From NCBI GenBank assembly GCA_030540495.1, contig JAUNWC010000042.1, positions 1 to 9,064 of the forward strand: DNA of 9,064 nucleotides, written 5' to 3'. A program made the position numbers and the translations under genes. Source of the DNA: Bacteroidota bacterium (GTDB lineage Bacteria; Bacteroidota; Bacteroidia; Bacteroidales; P3). Of this stretch, positions 1 to 6,459 are shown piece by piece; position 1 is the first letter of the stretch, and each line of letters starts with the position of its first letter. The notes beneath the pieces are model-generated. The model was not told the DNA's origin. It searched no databases and saw nothing but the letters and a program-made list of their open reading frames with translations.

Positions 1-871
1 TTATCAAATAAATAAGAATTGCATTCATTACCACTATATCAAAACAAAAATACAACCAAACCTCGTTTATAAACAAAGCAAAGAAAAGAAAAATTATCCT
101 TGTGTTAAATTGTAAAATATTGGTTAAAGGCATAAATTTTTTGTTCTTTACTCTAATTTCCTCGCTCAAATCCTTAGGAGTATTGTTAGGATACATACTT
201 ATAAGGGTTTCAAAGAATGTTTTTACCTTTGGAGAAAGTAACTCTTGCTGTCTTGTATAATTGACATAGAAAAACATAGAGACTTTTTTGAAAGGAGATT
301 CTTTGAATTGTATTTTCTTAAATTCTTCCTTTACCGCCTTATAGGTGTCGTGTTCGTTGCCGTTTTTGTTGCCAACAAAAAACAAATGAACATTTCTGTA
401 ATAATCAGCCATGGCGGCGGCAAGAATATGAGAAATACCAGCAAGTGAGGCTATTATCCAAACTAATGCAGGAGCAAATTCCTCTGTGTTTATTATTCTT
501 AAAACTAAAACAACATATATAATAATAAACCAAATATCTCCTGCCAGACCGTCAAGTATTCTTCCAAGTTTGGTCTTGTTGTTAGTAAGTCTTGCAAGTT
601 GTCCGTCCGCAGAGTCAAAAGTATTTGCCAATGTTAAGCAAAGCATTCCTATGATATTAAGTTTTATATCATTGTAATAAAACAGAAAAGAGCCAAAAGC
701 ACCTATAAATATGCTGGCTATGGTTATCATATTTGGAGTAATATGCAGAGGAATAGCAATTTTTGCCCAAAGGAAACCTATTTTTCGGGTAAAATGTATG
801 TCCAACCATTCTTCTGTGTCTTTGGATTTGAGAGAATCCTCTATATTATAAGTTTGTTTTTTTTCTTTCAT
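1..871 (-). CDS. CDP-alcohol phosphatidyltransferase family membrane protein (3' end beyond left edge)
   Basis: An integral membrane enzyme that should transfer a phospho-alcohol from a CDP-linked donor to an alcohol acceptor in lipid head-group synthesis. The frame is open from ATG at 871 to the window edge, giving 290 codons with no stop. Residues 86-112 carry the family signature: D86xxD89G90xxA93R94, eight residues, G103xxxD107, then D112. Hydrophobic segments lie at about 48-66, 70-85, 113-127, 134-152, 257-268 and 271-290. Between the fourth and fifth is an unusually long polar stretch (about 155-250). The start is fixed by an ATGA overlap with the stop of the upstream nucleotidyltransferase/ATP-grasp gene, implying translational coupling. 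The residues before the first membrane segment (DTEEWLDIHFTRKIG) resemble, from memory, a Bacteroidota subfamily that includes putative phosphatidylinositol-phosphate synthases. The substrate is inference. Oddity: the last motif aspartate is at i+5, not i+4. Start codons 3-6 include a run of eight A. Confidence 0.92.
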   Translation of the reverse strand, partial: MKEKKQTYNIEDSLKSKDTEEWLDIHFTRKIGFLWAKIAIPLHITPNMITIASIFIGAFGSFLFYYNDIKLNIIGMLCLTLANTFDSADGQLARLTNNKTKLGRILDGLAGDIWFIIIYVVLVLRIINTEEFAPALVWIIASLAGISHILAAAMADYYRNVHLFFVGNKNGNEHDTYKAVKEEFKKIQFKESPFKKVSMFFYVNYTRQQELLSPKVKTFFETLISMYPNNTPKDLSEEIRVKNKKFMPLTNILQFNTRIIFLFFALFINEVWLYFCFDIVVMNAILIYLI

Positions 872-2424
872 AATTTGTTTATTAGTAAATTTGTAATCTC
901 TTTGCTGGCTTGCTCTTTGCAAGAAGAAAAAGAAGGAAAATCGTTAATATCTATAATGAAGTATTGTCCTTTTTTGTCTATTATAGCATCGCCTCCATAA
1001 ATATCCAATTCCAAAAGATTTGTGACCTTATTTATCTGAGAAATAAAGTTTTTTTCATCAAAAGAAAATTTACTTTTGGAGGTATTTACTTTATTATGGA
1101 ATTTGTCTTCGGTTGGGTAGTAGTAATAAAAAAACTCTGAGTTTCTTATACCATAAAATTTAATAACATCTCCTTCAATGTTCTTGCTTATAAGAGCCTT
1201 ATCTATGTTTCTTTGTTTATAATCTGATAATATATCCACAACTTGCTCTTTGCTCTTGGGCAAACAAACATCCTGCTGTTTTATTGTTTGAAAATCCGCT
1301 CTTTTTATCCAAAAACTACCTATCTCAAATTGTTCTAAAATATTTCTATCATAGTTGTTTGTATTTATAATAAAAGTTTCTGGAATAGAAATATTGTTTT
1401 GCTGTAAAATCTCGGTTTGTTTGGCTCGGAAACAATTTTTTATGGCAAGAGTGGAATTTACAACCTTAGTTCCATTTTTTTCCAAATCTGCCAATATACT
1501 TATAGCCCTCTCACTTCTTGCCATAGAGATAATAAGACTATATTTATTATAAATATCATAGGAGTTTTTCTCTATAAAATCCTCTTCCTTGATGCTATCT
1601 GTTGAATATCCTTTTACTTTTAAATTCTCTACCACCGAATTAAGAATTATAGTATCCTTATCCTCTGAGTTTGGAGAAAATTCCTTTTGTCTATATATGG
1701 CAAGTATTTTGGAGGTGTTTGCCCAGTTTTCTATTAATTGTTCTGCTTTTGCTATATCTGTTAGGTGGTCTATATCTATTACTTTGCCAAAAAGAAAAGG
1801 CTCCACTCTTAAATTGTTTTCTAATAAGGCTCTTTGATAATTTCTCATACGAGAAACTCCTTTCTCTATGCAATCATCAACAATATGCAAAGCCTCTTTT
1901 CTTAAACAATATATTCCCGCCGAAACGCTATCTACTCCTTTTTCTTTTTTGTCCAAATAAGCCTCTATTCTGTTTTCTTCTTTATTTGTTTTTACATACA
2001 AAGGCTTTTCATCATCTATATATTTGGTAATTCCCATTAAGGCATGGCAATCTTTTGAAACAACAAATTTGGATATGTATTCCTTAAAGTCTTTTTCGTT
2101 AAATATGGTATCCACTGTTGTAAGACAACATTCCGTAAAATTAGAATTGTGTATTATGTTCCAAAAACTATGCAAAGAAGAAGGAGTGCTTTTGATTACT
2201 AAGTTTATTTTTACTCCAAAAGTGCGACTATTCAAAAATTTCTCTAACTCCTTGCTTTCTTCGTTTATAATTATAGTAATTTGCTCGGCATTGTTGTCCC
2301 TGAATATTCTTATCAATCTTTCTATAAGATACTCTCCTTTCACCTTTACCAAGGGCTTAACACTCTCAAATCCCTCTTTTCTTAATCGCGAACCCTCGCC
2401 TGCTGCTATAATACAATAATACAT
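868..2424 (-). CDS. Nucleotidyltransferase / ATP-grasp fusion enzyme
   Basis: A 518-residue cytoplasmic protein with two catalytic domains and no signal peptide or membrane segment. Residues 1-235 form an NTP-transferase (GT-A-like) domain: nucleotide loop AAGEGSRL (7-14), KPLVKV (23-28), a probable metal aspartate in TTVDTIF (D105), a SAGIYCL strand (168-174) and the usual terminal segment VIDIDHLTDIAKAEQLIE. Residues 260-518 read as a RimK/ITPK-like ATP-grasp domain: a pre-ATP-grasp segment VVNSTLAIKNCFRAKQTEIL, IPETFII, an ATP-contacting lysine in FWIKRAD (K374), IEGDVIKFYGI, and the metal cluster D479 plus IDINDFPSF (D492, N494). The first domain should couple a sugar- or polyol-phosphate to NTP; the second should phosphorylate it or ligate a carboxylate to it. 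The start follows the DUF5686 gene by 19 nt, and the stop overlaps the CDP-alcohol phosphatidyltransferase start, so the product probably feeds that enzyme. The usual PKPL motif reads VKPL here. The exact substrate is unknown. Confidence 0.87.
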   Translation of the reverse strand: MYYCIIAAGEGSRLRKEGFESVKPLVKVKGEYLIERLIRIFRDNNAEQITIIINEESKELEKFLNSRTFGVKINLVIKSTPSSLHSFWNIIHNSNFTECCLTTVDTIFNEKDFKEYISKFVVSKDCHALMGITKYIDDEKPLYVKTNKEENRIEAYLDKKEKGVDSVSAGIYCLRKEALHIVDDCIEKGVSRMRNYQRALLENNLRVEPFLFGKVIDIDHLTDIAKAEQLIENWANTSKILAIYRQKEFSPNSEDKDTIILNSVVENLKVKGYSTDSIKEEDFIEKNSYDIYNKYSLIISMARSERAISILADLEKNGTKVVNSTLAIKNCFRAKQTEILQQNNISIPETFIINTNNYDRNILEQFEIGSFWIKRADFQTIKQQDVCLPKSKEQVVDILSDYKQRNIDKALISKNIEGDVIKFYGIRNSEFFYYYYPTEDKFHNKVNTSKSKFSFDEKNFISQINKVTNLLELDIYGGDAIIDKKGQYFIIDINDFPSFSSCKEQASKEITNLLINKL

Positions 2425-2443
2425 TTTCTATTCTTTAATTCTT

Positions 2444-4981
2444 CTAAAACGTAAATCTTAATCTAAACCTTATTCCCCACTTTGATATATTTGGGTTGTC
2501 TAAATAAGTAAATCTTCTTACATAGTCTATTCTCATAATTTTGAATACATTGTCTATTCCCACATTTGCCTCTATGTAAGGTTCTTTTTCCAAACTATAA
2601 GTTTTATATCTATCTTTGTCGTCTTTGGCAAAGTCCATTAGAGTAGGATTGTCCTCAGAAGGAGTATTCTCTTTGGATATTTCTCCCCAAATGGCTTTTA
2701 TGGCAAATACTTCTCTCCACTTTAATTTGTTAAGCAAAGGAATACGATTGAAAATATAACCATTGAAATTATAATTAAGTATTCCTTGTACATATCTGTC
2801 GCTTACAAACTCAAAATAGTTCATAAGGTTGAAACTCTCGTCTTGATAAGCCCAGTTTTGGTTGGCTTGATGTACAAACAATAAAGGGTAAGCCGCTTTG
2901 CCAAAAATTTGACCTCCTTTTATGGTTATATCTGCAAAACCAAAAGACAAAATAAACCAACGTTTATAAATGCTTGCCTCTAATTTATGAAATTCGTAGT
3001 TAGAATTAAATAAAGGGGATGCATAACTATAATTTATAGTGTAAATAGGTGCAGTGGAATTCATTGTCATACGATATTTTTGAGTTTGATAGAACTGCTC
3101 ATTCTTTGCATATCTCAATTCTACATTAAAAGACATTGAGGTCAAGGGGTCGTATGTTTTGCTCTTGTCCCAGGAATTGAAAGTAAGATTGGCGCAAGGA
3201 TGCATTTCCAAATGTTCTATTCTTAGTTTGGTGGAAAGTTGTGACATGGTTTCGTATTGATATTCCATATAAATCTTGCGATTCAAAGTCATCATATCCA
3301 CAGTTCCTCTATTAAAAGAAAGAAAAAACCTATCATATGTTCCCATTTCTAAGTGCTGTCCAGGTATATCCGTATTTTTTTCGATACCTATGGTAAGCAA
3401 ATTAATAGGAAATTCCCATTGGTGATAAAGCCTATCTGCAAAAGAATACATTACCTCTGCATTATACTTAAATACCTTATCTCTAACACCGTATGCCACA
3501 AAACCATTTAGAAAAATATGCTTGTGGAAATTAACGTTTGTTTTGCCTCCGAGCCTTATTCTTGCTCCCTCCACAGAGTTCCACGAAAGAGTGTTTTCCA
3601 CAGGACCATAATCAAACCAGCCCAAATCCACATAACCAGAAATAAAAGCCATAGCCGTGTTCATTAATATTTTATAGGCGCTAAGGTTATTTAATTTTGA
3701 TGGTATATCGTAAGTTTTTTCTTCCGAAGCGGTTAGAGGTTCTATTCTGTTTTCTGCCCACCAGAGAAGACTTCTTTTATTAAATCCTTCTACCCTTGTG
3801 GTTATATCGTTGTTGTTATAAAAATTCTCTGCCAAAGGTTGATTGAACACATAGTTAGAATAAAAAGTTTCCCTTTTGCCATACATATTTGCACCATAAA
3901 AAGCCCCATCCAAAATAGTCTTATCCTCTACCAAACAGAATTGTCCGTTTATTTTCTCGTATTCTTGTGTAATAGATAGATTTTTGACAAAATTTATACT
4001 ACTCTTTTTTGGAAAATCAAGGAATATTTTTTTTACGGCATAGTTGGAGTCTTTTGTTATCCATAGTTTTCCACTAAAACCAATATCCCTCATATTAGCA
4101 GGGTTGAAGGCAAGTACTATGCAAGAATCTCCTTTGTATTCCACAGTATCTTTTAAGAAAAATTGATAAAAAACTATACCATAAGCAGATAAAGGAGAAA
4201 TAATATCATTGCTAAGGATGTGTATTGAAGAGTTATATACATCCACTTTGCCCATAGCATCATTGAGCATAAATTCCATTGTTTGAGGTTCTATAAATTT
4301 GGAAAAAGACATTTCCTTTTGACCTATTAGCATGGTTTTTACACATTTGGGAGACTTTCTATAATAGTTTTCGTATAGATTCTCCATAAAGTAAATAGGC
4401 ATATACTTCCTATCGTCAAACTCTGATTGTTGCAAATTCTCAAACATAAAATCTAACTTTTTAAAAGTCTTCTTATGTTTCAAACTATCATTTATTCCCA
4501 ACAAAGAAAGTTCGGTTTTTTCGTGTGAGCGATATTGATAATATTCTTGCGAGGTCAATTCGTTTTGTTTTTTGTGTGCAAGTACATTTTCCATAAGCAA
4601 TACTGCAGGATTGTTTTTGCGTCTGTATTTTTCTTTTTTTGCCACCACTCTTACTTCTTGCAAAGAAGTTGCTTGTGGCACAAGGGCAATATCAATTGTT
4701 TGTATCTGTCTTGGGGAAACGGCTACTTTTAATGTTTCGTAACCTATGAATTGAAAAATTACAGTATCAAAACTTGTGGAAGATTTTATATAATACTCTC
4801 CTTTGTCGTCTGACATAGTACCCGAAAAATGAGCCGACCTTACATTGGTTGTAATATTGACAAAGGGGAGAATTTCTCCTGTTTTTTTATCTGTTATTTT
4901 TCCCGTTATCACAGTATTTTGTGCTAAAACTCCACCCAACAAAACGAGAACAAATGTAAAAAAGACAATTATTTTTTTCAT
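2444..4981 (-). CDS. DUF5686 / carboxypeptidase-regulatory-like outer-membrane protein
   Basis: An 845-residue predicted outer-membrane protein of a Bacteroidota family with no settled function. Residues 1-20 are a Sec signal peptide with likely cleavage after VLA before Q21. Residues 22-112 form a CarboxypepD_reg-like beta-sandwich (VITGKITDKKTGEILPFVNI, then DKGEYYI and FIGYE), as in the N-terminus of SusC-type proteins. After a basic linker (KKEKYRRKNNP) comes the family opening NNPAVLLMENVLAHKKQN (123-140). The second half (about 430-845) alternates aromatic and polar residues like beta-barrel strands and ends in RLRFTF, with the C-terminal phenylalanine typical of barrel substrates of BamA. 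No TonB plug is visible, so it is not a classical SusC receptor. It lies 46 nt after the membrane-protein gene and 19 nt before the fusion enzyme. A role in export or assembly of the lipid or glycan made by the downstream enzymes is inference from operon position. Confidence 0.9.
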   Translation of the reverse strand: MKKIIVFFTFVLVLLGGVLAQNTVITGKITDKKTGEILPFVNITTNVRSAHFSGTMSDDKGEYYIKSSTSFDTVIFQFIGYETLKVAVSPRQIQTIDIALVPQATSLQEVRVVAKKEKYRRKNNPAVLLMENVLAHKKQNELTSQEYYQYRSHEKTELSLLGINDSLKHKKTFKKLDFMFENLQQSEFDDRKYMPIYFMENLYENYYRKSPKCVKTMLIGQKEMSFSKFIEPQTMEFMLNDAMGKVDVYNSSIHILSNDIISPLSAYGIVFYQFFLKDTVEYKGDSCIVLAFNPANMRDIGFSGKLWITKDSNYAVKKIFLDFPKKSSINFVKNLSITQEYEKINGQFCLVEDKTILDGAFYGANMYGKRETFYSNYVFNQPLAENFYNNNDITTRVEGFNKRSLLWWAENRIEPLTASEEKTYDIPSKLNNLSAYKILMNTAMAFISGYVDLGWFDYGPVENTLSWNSVEGARIRLGGKTNVNFHKHIFLNGFVAYGVRDKVFKYNAEVMYSFADRLYHQWEFPINLLTIGIEKNTDIPGQHLEMGTYDRFFLSFNRGTVDMMTLNRKIYMEYQYETMSQLSTKLRIEHLEMHPCANLTFNSWDKSKTYDPLTSMSFNVELRYAKNEQFYQTQKYRMTMNSTAPIYTINYSYASPLFNSNYEFHKLEASIYKRWFILSFGFADITIKGGQIFGKAAYPLLFVHQANQNWAYQDESFNLMNYFEFVSDRYVQGILNYNFNGYIFNRIPLLNKLKWREVFAIKAIWGEISKENTPSEDNPTLMDFAKDDKDRYKTYSLEKEPYIEANVGIDNVFKIMRIDYVRRFTYLDNPNISKWGIRFRLRFTF

Positions 4982-5027
4982 ACGCCGATAATATCAAAAA
5001 CTATTCCACAACAAATTTCTAAGTCTT

Positions 5028-6290
5028 TTATTGTTCGCTCTCTTGCCAACGAGTTTTATATTTGTCCAAATCTACATTTGTTTTAGTCTCTGTTGTGTTT
5101 GGATATAATTCCGTATTGCTTATTTCTTCTTTTTGGTCAAGGCTATCTACCCATCCTTCAAGGTATTTGTCCATATTCTTGGGAGAGTCTTTTATACCAA
5201 AGGCTTCTTTGCTTTTCTCTGATAAACCCTGATTAGACAAGGCTTTTTGTTCCAAATAGGCACGAAGAAAAACTCTCTGTCTTCTTTTCATTCTTTTTCT
5301 ATACACAGATACAGAAATAATTAAGACAGCCAATAAAATAACAGCAACTATAAAAAGAATAATATTCTCAAACAAAAATCTTTTGTACAATGAGGCTGAT
5401 ATAACAATACCTCCTTTTATCAAATCTATTATTTTTATTACAACGAAAAATAACAACACACATATAGGCACTTTGTTTATATGTTCTTTTTCGTCAGCAG
5501 GCTCTATTTCTTCCTCTATACCTCTGTACCTTGCTACAAAATAACCACACAATACAAAGGCAGTATAAACCATCATTAACACCAAACAAACTATATCGCA
5601 AAAAGGTTCCAAGGGAATATGATATATAAGAATGAACACGCACCCCAAAAGCATAGGAAGAAAAACAGAGGAAAGTAAATTATTTATCCTATTGGAAAGG
5701 AAAGGATTAAATAATAGTTTTATTTGTCCGCTCATTACTCTAAAAGTTACATATAGAATCAATAATATAAGAGCAACAAACAAGTATTTCATAAACGGAG
5801 AAGTAGTCCAACCAAGAAAATCTGTAACCAAATACCATTGCCAAATATTAAAGGAATGACCAAACAATGCTCCTGCAACATAGTTGCCAGCAAGTCTAAC
5901 GCTACCACATATAACTAACCAAAACAAATATCTTCTTATGTTTAGTCTGTCTGACTTCCATTTAATCAAAAATATCAAAGCCACAACAATAAGAATGGAA
6001 AGCATAATAACCGGAGTGCCAAAAATATTTACAATATTATCTGTATCGCTCCAAATTTGCCTATCTGAAGAGGCAGTGTTCATAGTATTGAAGTCTATAT
6101 CTGATGTGCGAAGTATCATTTTTGCACCTAAGGAAAAAGCAGGTATCATAGTAAAAAACTGAAACACCCAAAACACGCTAAACCATGCCAAAACAAAAAG
6201 AACTGCATTGTTAATCATAGCGGGTATATCTATCTTTGCCAAAGAGAATTTTTGGTATATATTTTTTATTTCTTCTATGAATTTGTACAT
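5028..6290 (-). CDS. Polytopic inner-membrane protein of unknown function
   Basis: A 420-residue protein whose family I do not recognise. It has about eight hydrophobic segments (near residues 26-48, 91-110, 120-140, 167-185, 205-224, 230-253, 274-292 and 307-330). A polar loop of some 40 residues (about 51-90) lies between the first two, and a 90-residue hydrophilic tail follows a strongly basic stretch (RKRMKRRQR, 331-339), which puts the tail in the cytoplasm. No zinc-protease HExxH, glycosyltransferase or transporter signature was seen. The tail contains two related peptides, MDKYLEGWVDS (373-383) and LDKYKTRWQES (408-418). The ATG at 6290 is the first start after the promoter-like element at 6359-6373. 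It is the first gene of the leftward unit, 46 nt ahead of the DUF5686 gene. It could be a permease or scaffold of the pathway encoded downstream, but nothing in the protein itself shows this. Confidence 0.82.
   Translation of the reverse strand: MYKFIEEIKNIYQKFSLAKIDIPAMINNAVLFVLAWFSVFWVFQFFTMIPAFSLGAKMILRTSDIDFNTMNTASSDRQIWSDTDNIVNIFGTPVIMLSILIVVALIFLIKWKSDRLNIRRYLFWLVICGSVRLAGNYVAGALFGHSFNIWQWYLVTDFLGWTTSPFMKYLFVALILLILYVTFRVMSGQIKLLFNPFLSNRINNLLSSVFLPMLLGCVFILIYHIPLEPFCDIVCLVLMMVYTAFVLCGYFVARYRGIEEEIEPADEKEHINKVPICVLLFFVVIKIIDLIKGGIVISASLYKRFLFENIILFIVAVILLAVLIISVSVYRKRMKRRQRVFLRAYLEQKALSNQGLSEKSKEAFGIKDSPKNMDKYLEGWVDSLDQKEEISNTELYPNTTETKTNVDLDKYKTRWQESEQ
5037..5174 (-). repeat. Duplicated xDKYxxxWxxS peptide in the membrane-protein tail
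   Basis: Codons 373-383 (5142-5174) encode MDKYLEGWVDS and codons 408-418 (5037-5069) encode LDKYKTRWQES. They share D, K, Y, W and S in identical spacing within a tail that otherwise looks low in complexity. This may be a duplicated docking peptide for a cytoplasmic partner, or chance within a short tail. Confidence 0.45.
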
Positions 6291-6328
6291 ATCTTTTTGT
6301 AAAAAAGATGAATTTTTTTTGTAAAAAA
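6291..6328. repeat. 13-bp direct repeat TTTTTGTAAAAAA, two copies 22 bp apart
   Basis: TTTTTGTAAAAAA occurs at 6294-6306 and again at 6316-6328, start to start 22 bp, which is about two helical turns. The first copy sits within a perfect short inverted repeat, ATCTTTTT-gta-AAAAAGAT (6291-6309). Both copies are downstream of the predicted leftward promoter and just before the ATG at 6290, where an operator or a leader hairpin could act. In DNA this AT-rich the pattern could also be a plain A-tract bend. Confidence 0.4.
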
Positions 6329-6358
6329 TAATAGTGGTACTTGCCTCTACTTTTCGTT

Positions 6359-6373
6359 TTGCAAAGATACAAA
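6359..6373 (-). promoter_or_regulatory. Predicted promoter core of the leftward operon
   Basis: Read on the minus strand this is TTTGTATCTTTGCAA, containing TATCTTTG, which fits the Bacteroidota -7 consensus TAnnTTTG. No clear TTTG -33 box lies at the usual distance upstream, so only the -7 half is supported. Transcription would begin near 6355, leaving a leader of about 65 nt before the ATG at 6290. Confidence 0.55.
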
Positions 6374-6383
6374 AATAACCTTA

Positions 6384-6420
6384 TTTAGCGATAAGTAATT
6401 CAAATTTTGTAATTTTGCAA
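6384..6420 (+). promoter_or_regulatory. Predicted promoter of the rightward operon
   Basis: TAATTTTG at 6410-6417 fits the Bacteroidota -7 consensus TAnnTTTG, within TTTGTAATTTTGCAA at 6406-6420. A weak -33 candidate, TTTA at 6384-6387, lies 22 nt upstream. Transcription would start near 6424, so the coding start must be the ATG at 6460 and not the in-frame TTG at 6415, which falls inside the -7 box. Confidence 0.6.
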
Positions 6421-6459
6421 CCTGTAGTAAAATATATTAACAAGAAAAAAATACTCATT

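Noticed and set aside
245..2419. Several plus-strand open frames of 60-131 codons
   Set aside because: All are antisense to the CDP-alcohol phosphatidyltransferase and the fusion enzyme, whose motifs are clear; none shows a family feature or a promoter.
2444..4981. TonB-dependent SusC-like receptor
   Set aside because: The N-terminal carboxypeptidase-regulatory domain is shared with SusC, but no plug domain or TonB box follows, and the segment after residue 120 matches DUF5686.
4982..5027. Possible internal promoter between the membrane-protein and DUF5686 genes
   Set aside because: No TAnnTTTG with a correctly spaced TTTG could be found in the 46 bases; same-operon transcription is simpler.
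6291..6309. Hairpin ATCTTTTT-gta-AAAAAGAT as a terminator
   Set aside because: It is only A/T-rich with one G-C pair per arm, and it lies in a leader between divergent operons where no transcript should end.
6415..6459. In-frame TTG start giving a 15-residue N-terminal extension of the nucleotidyltransferase
   Set aside because: The TTG is inside the predicted -7 box, and the family begins right at the MNIIIPMAGMG nucleotide loop.
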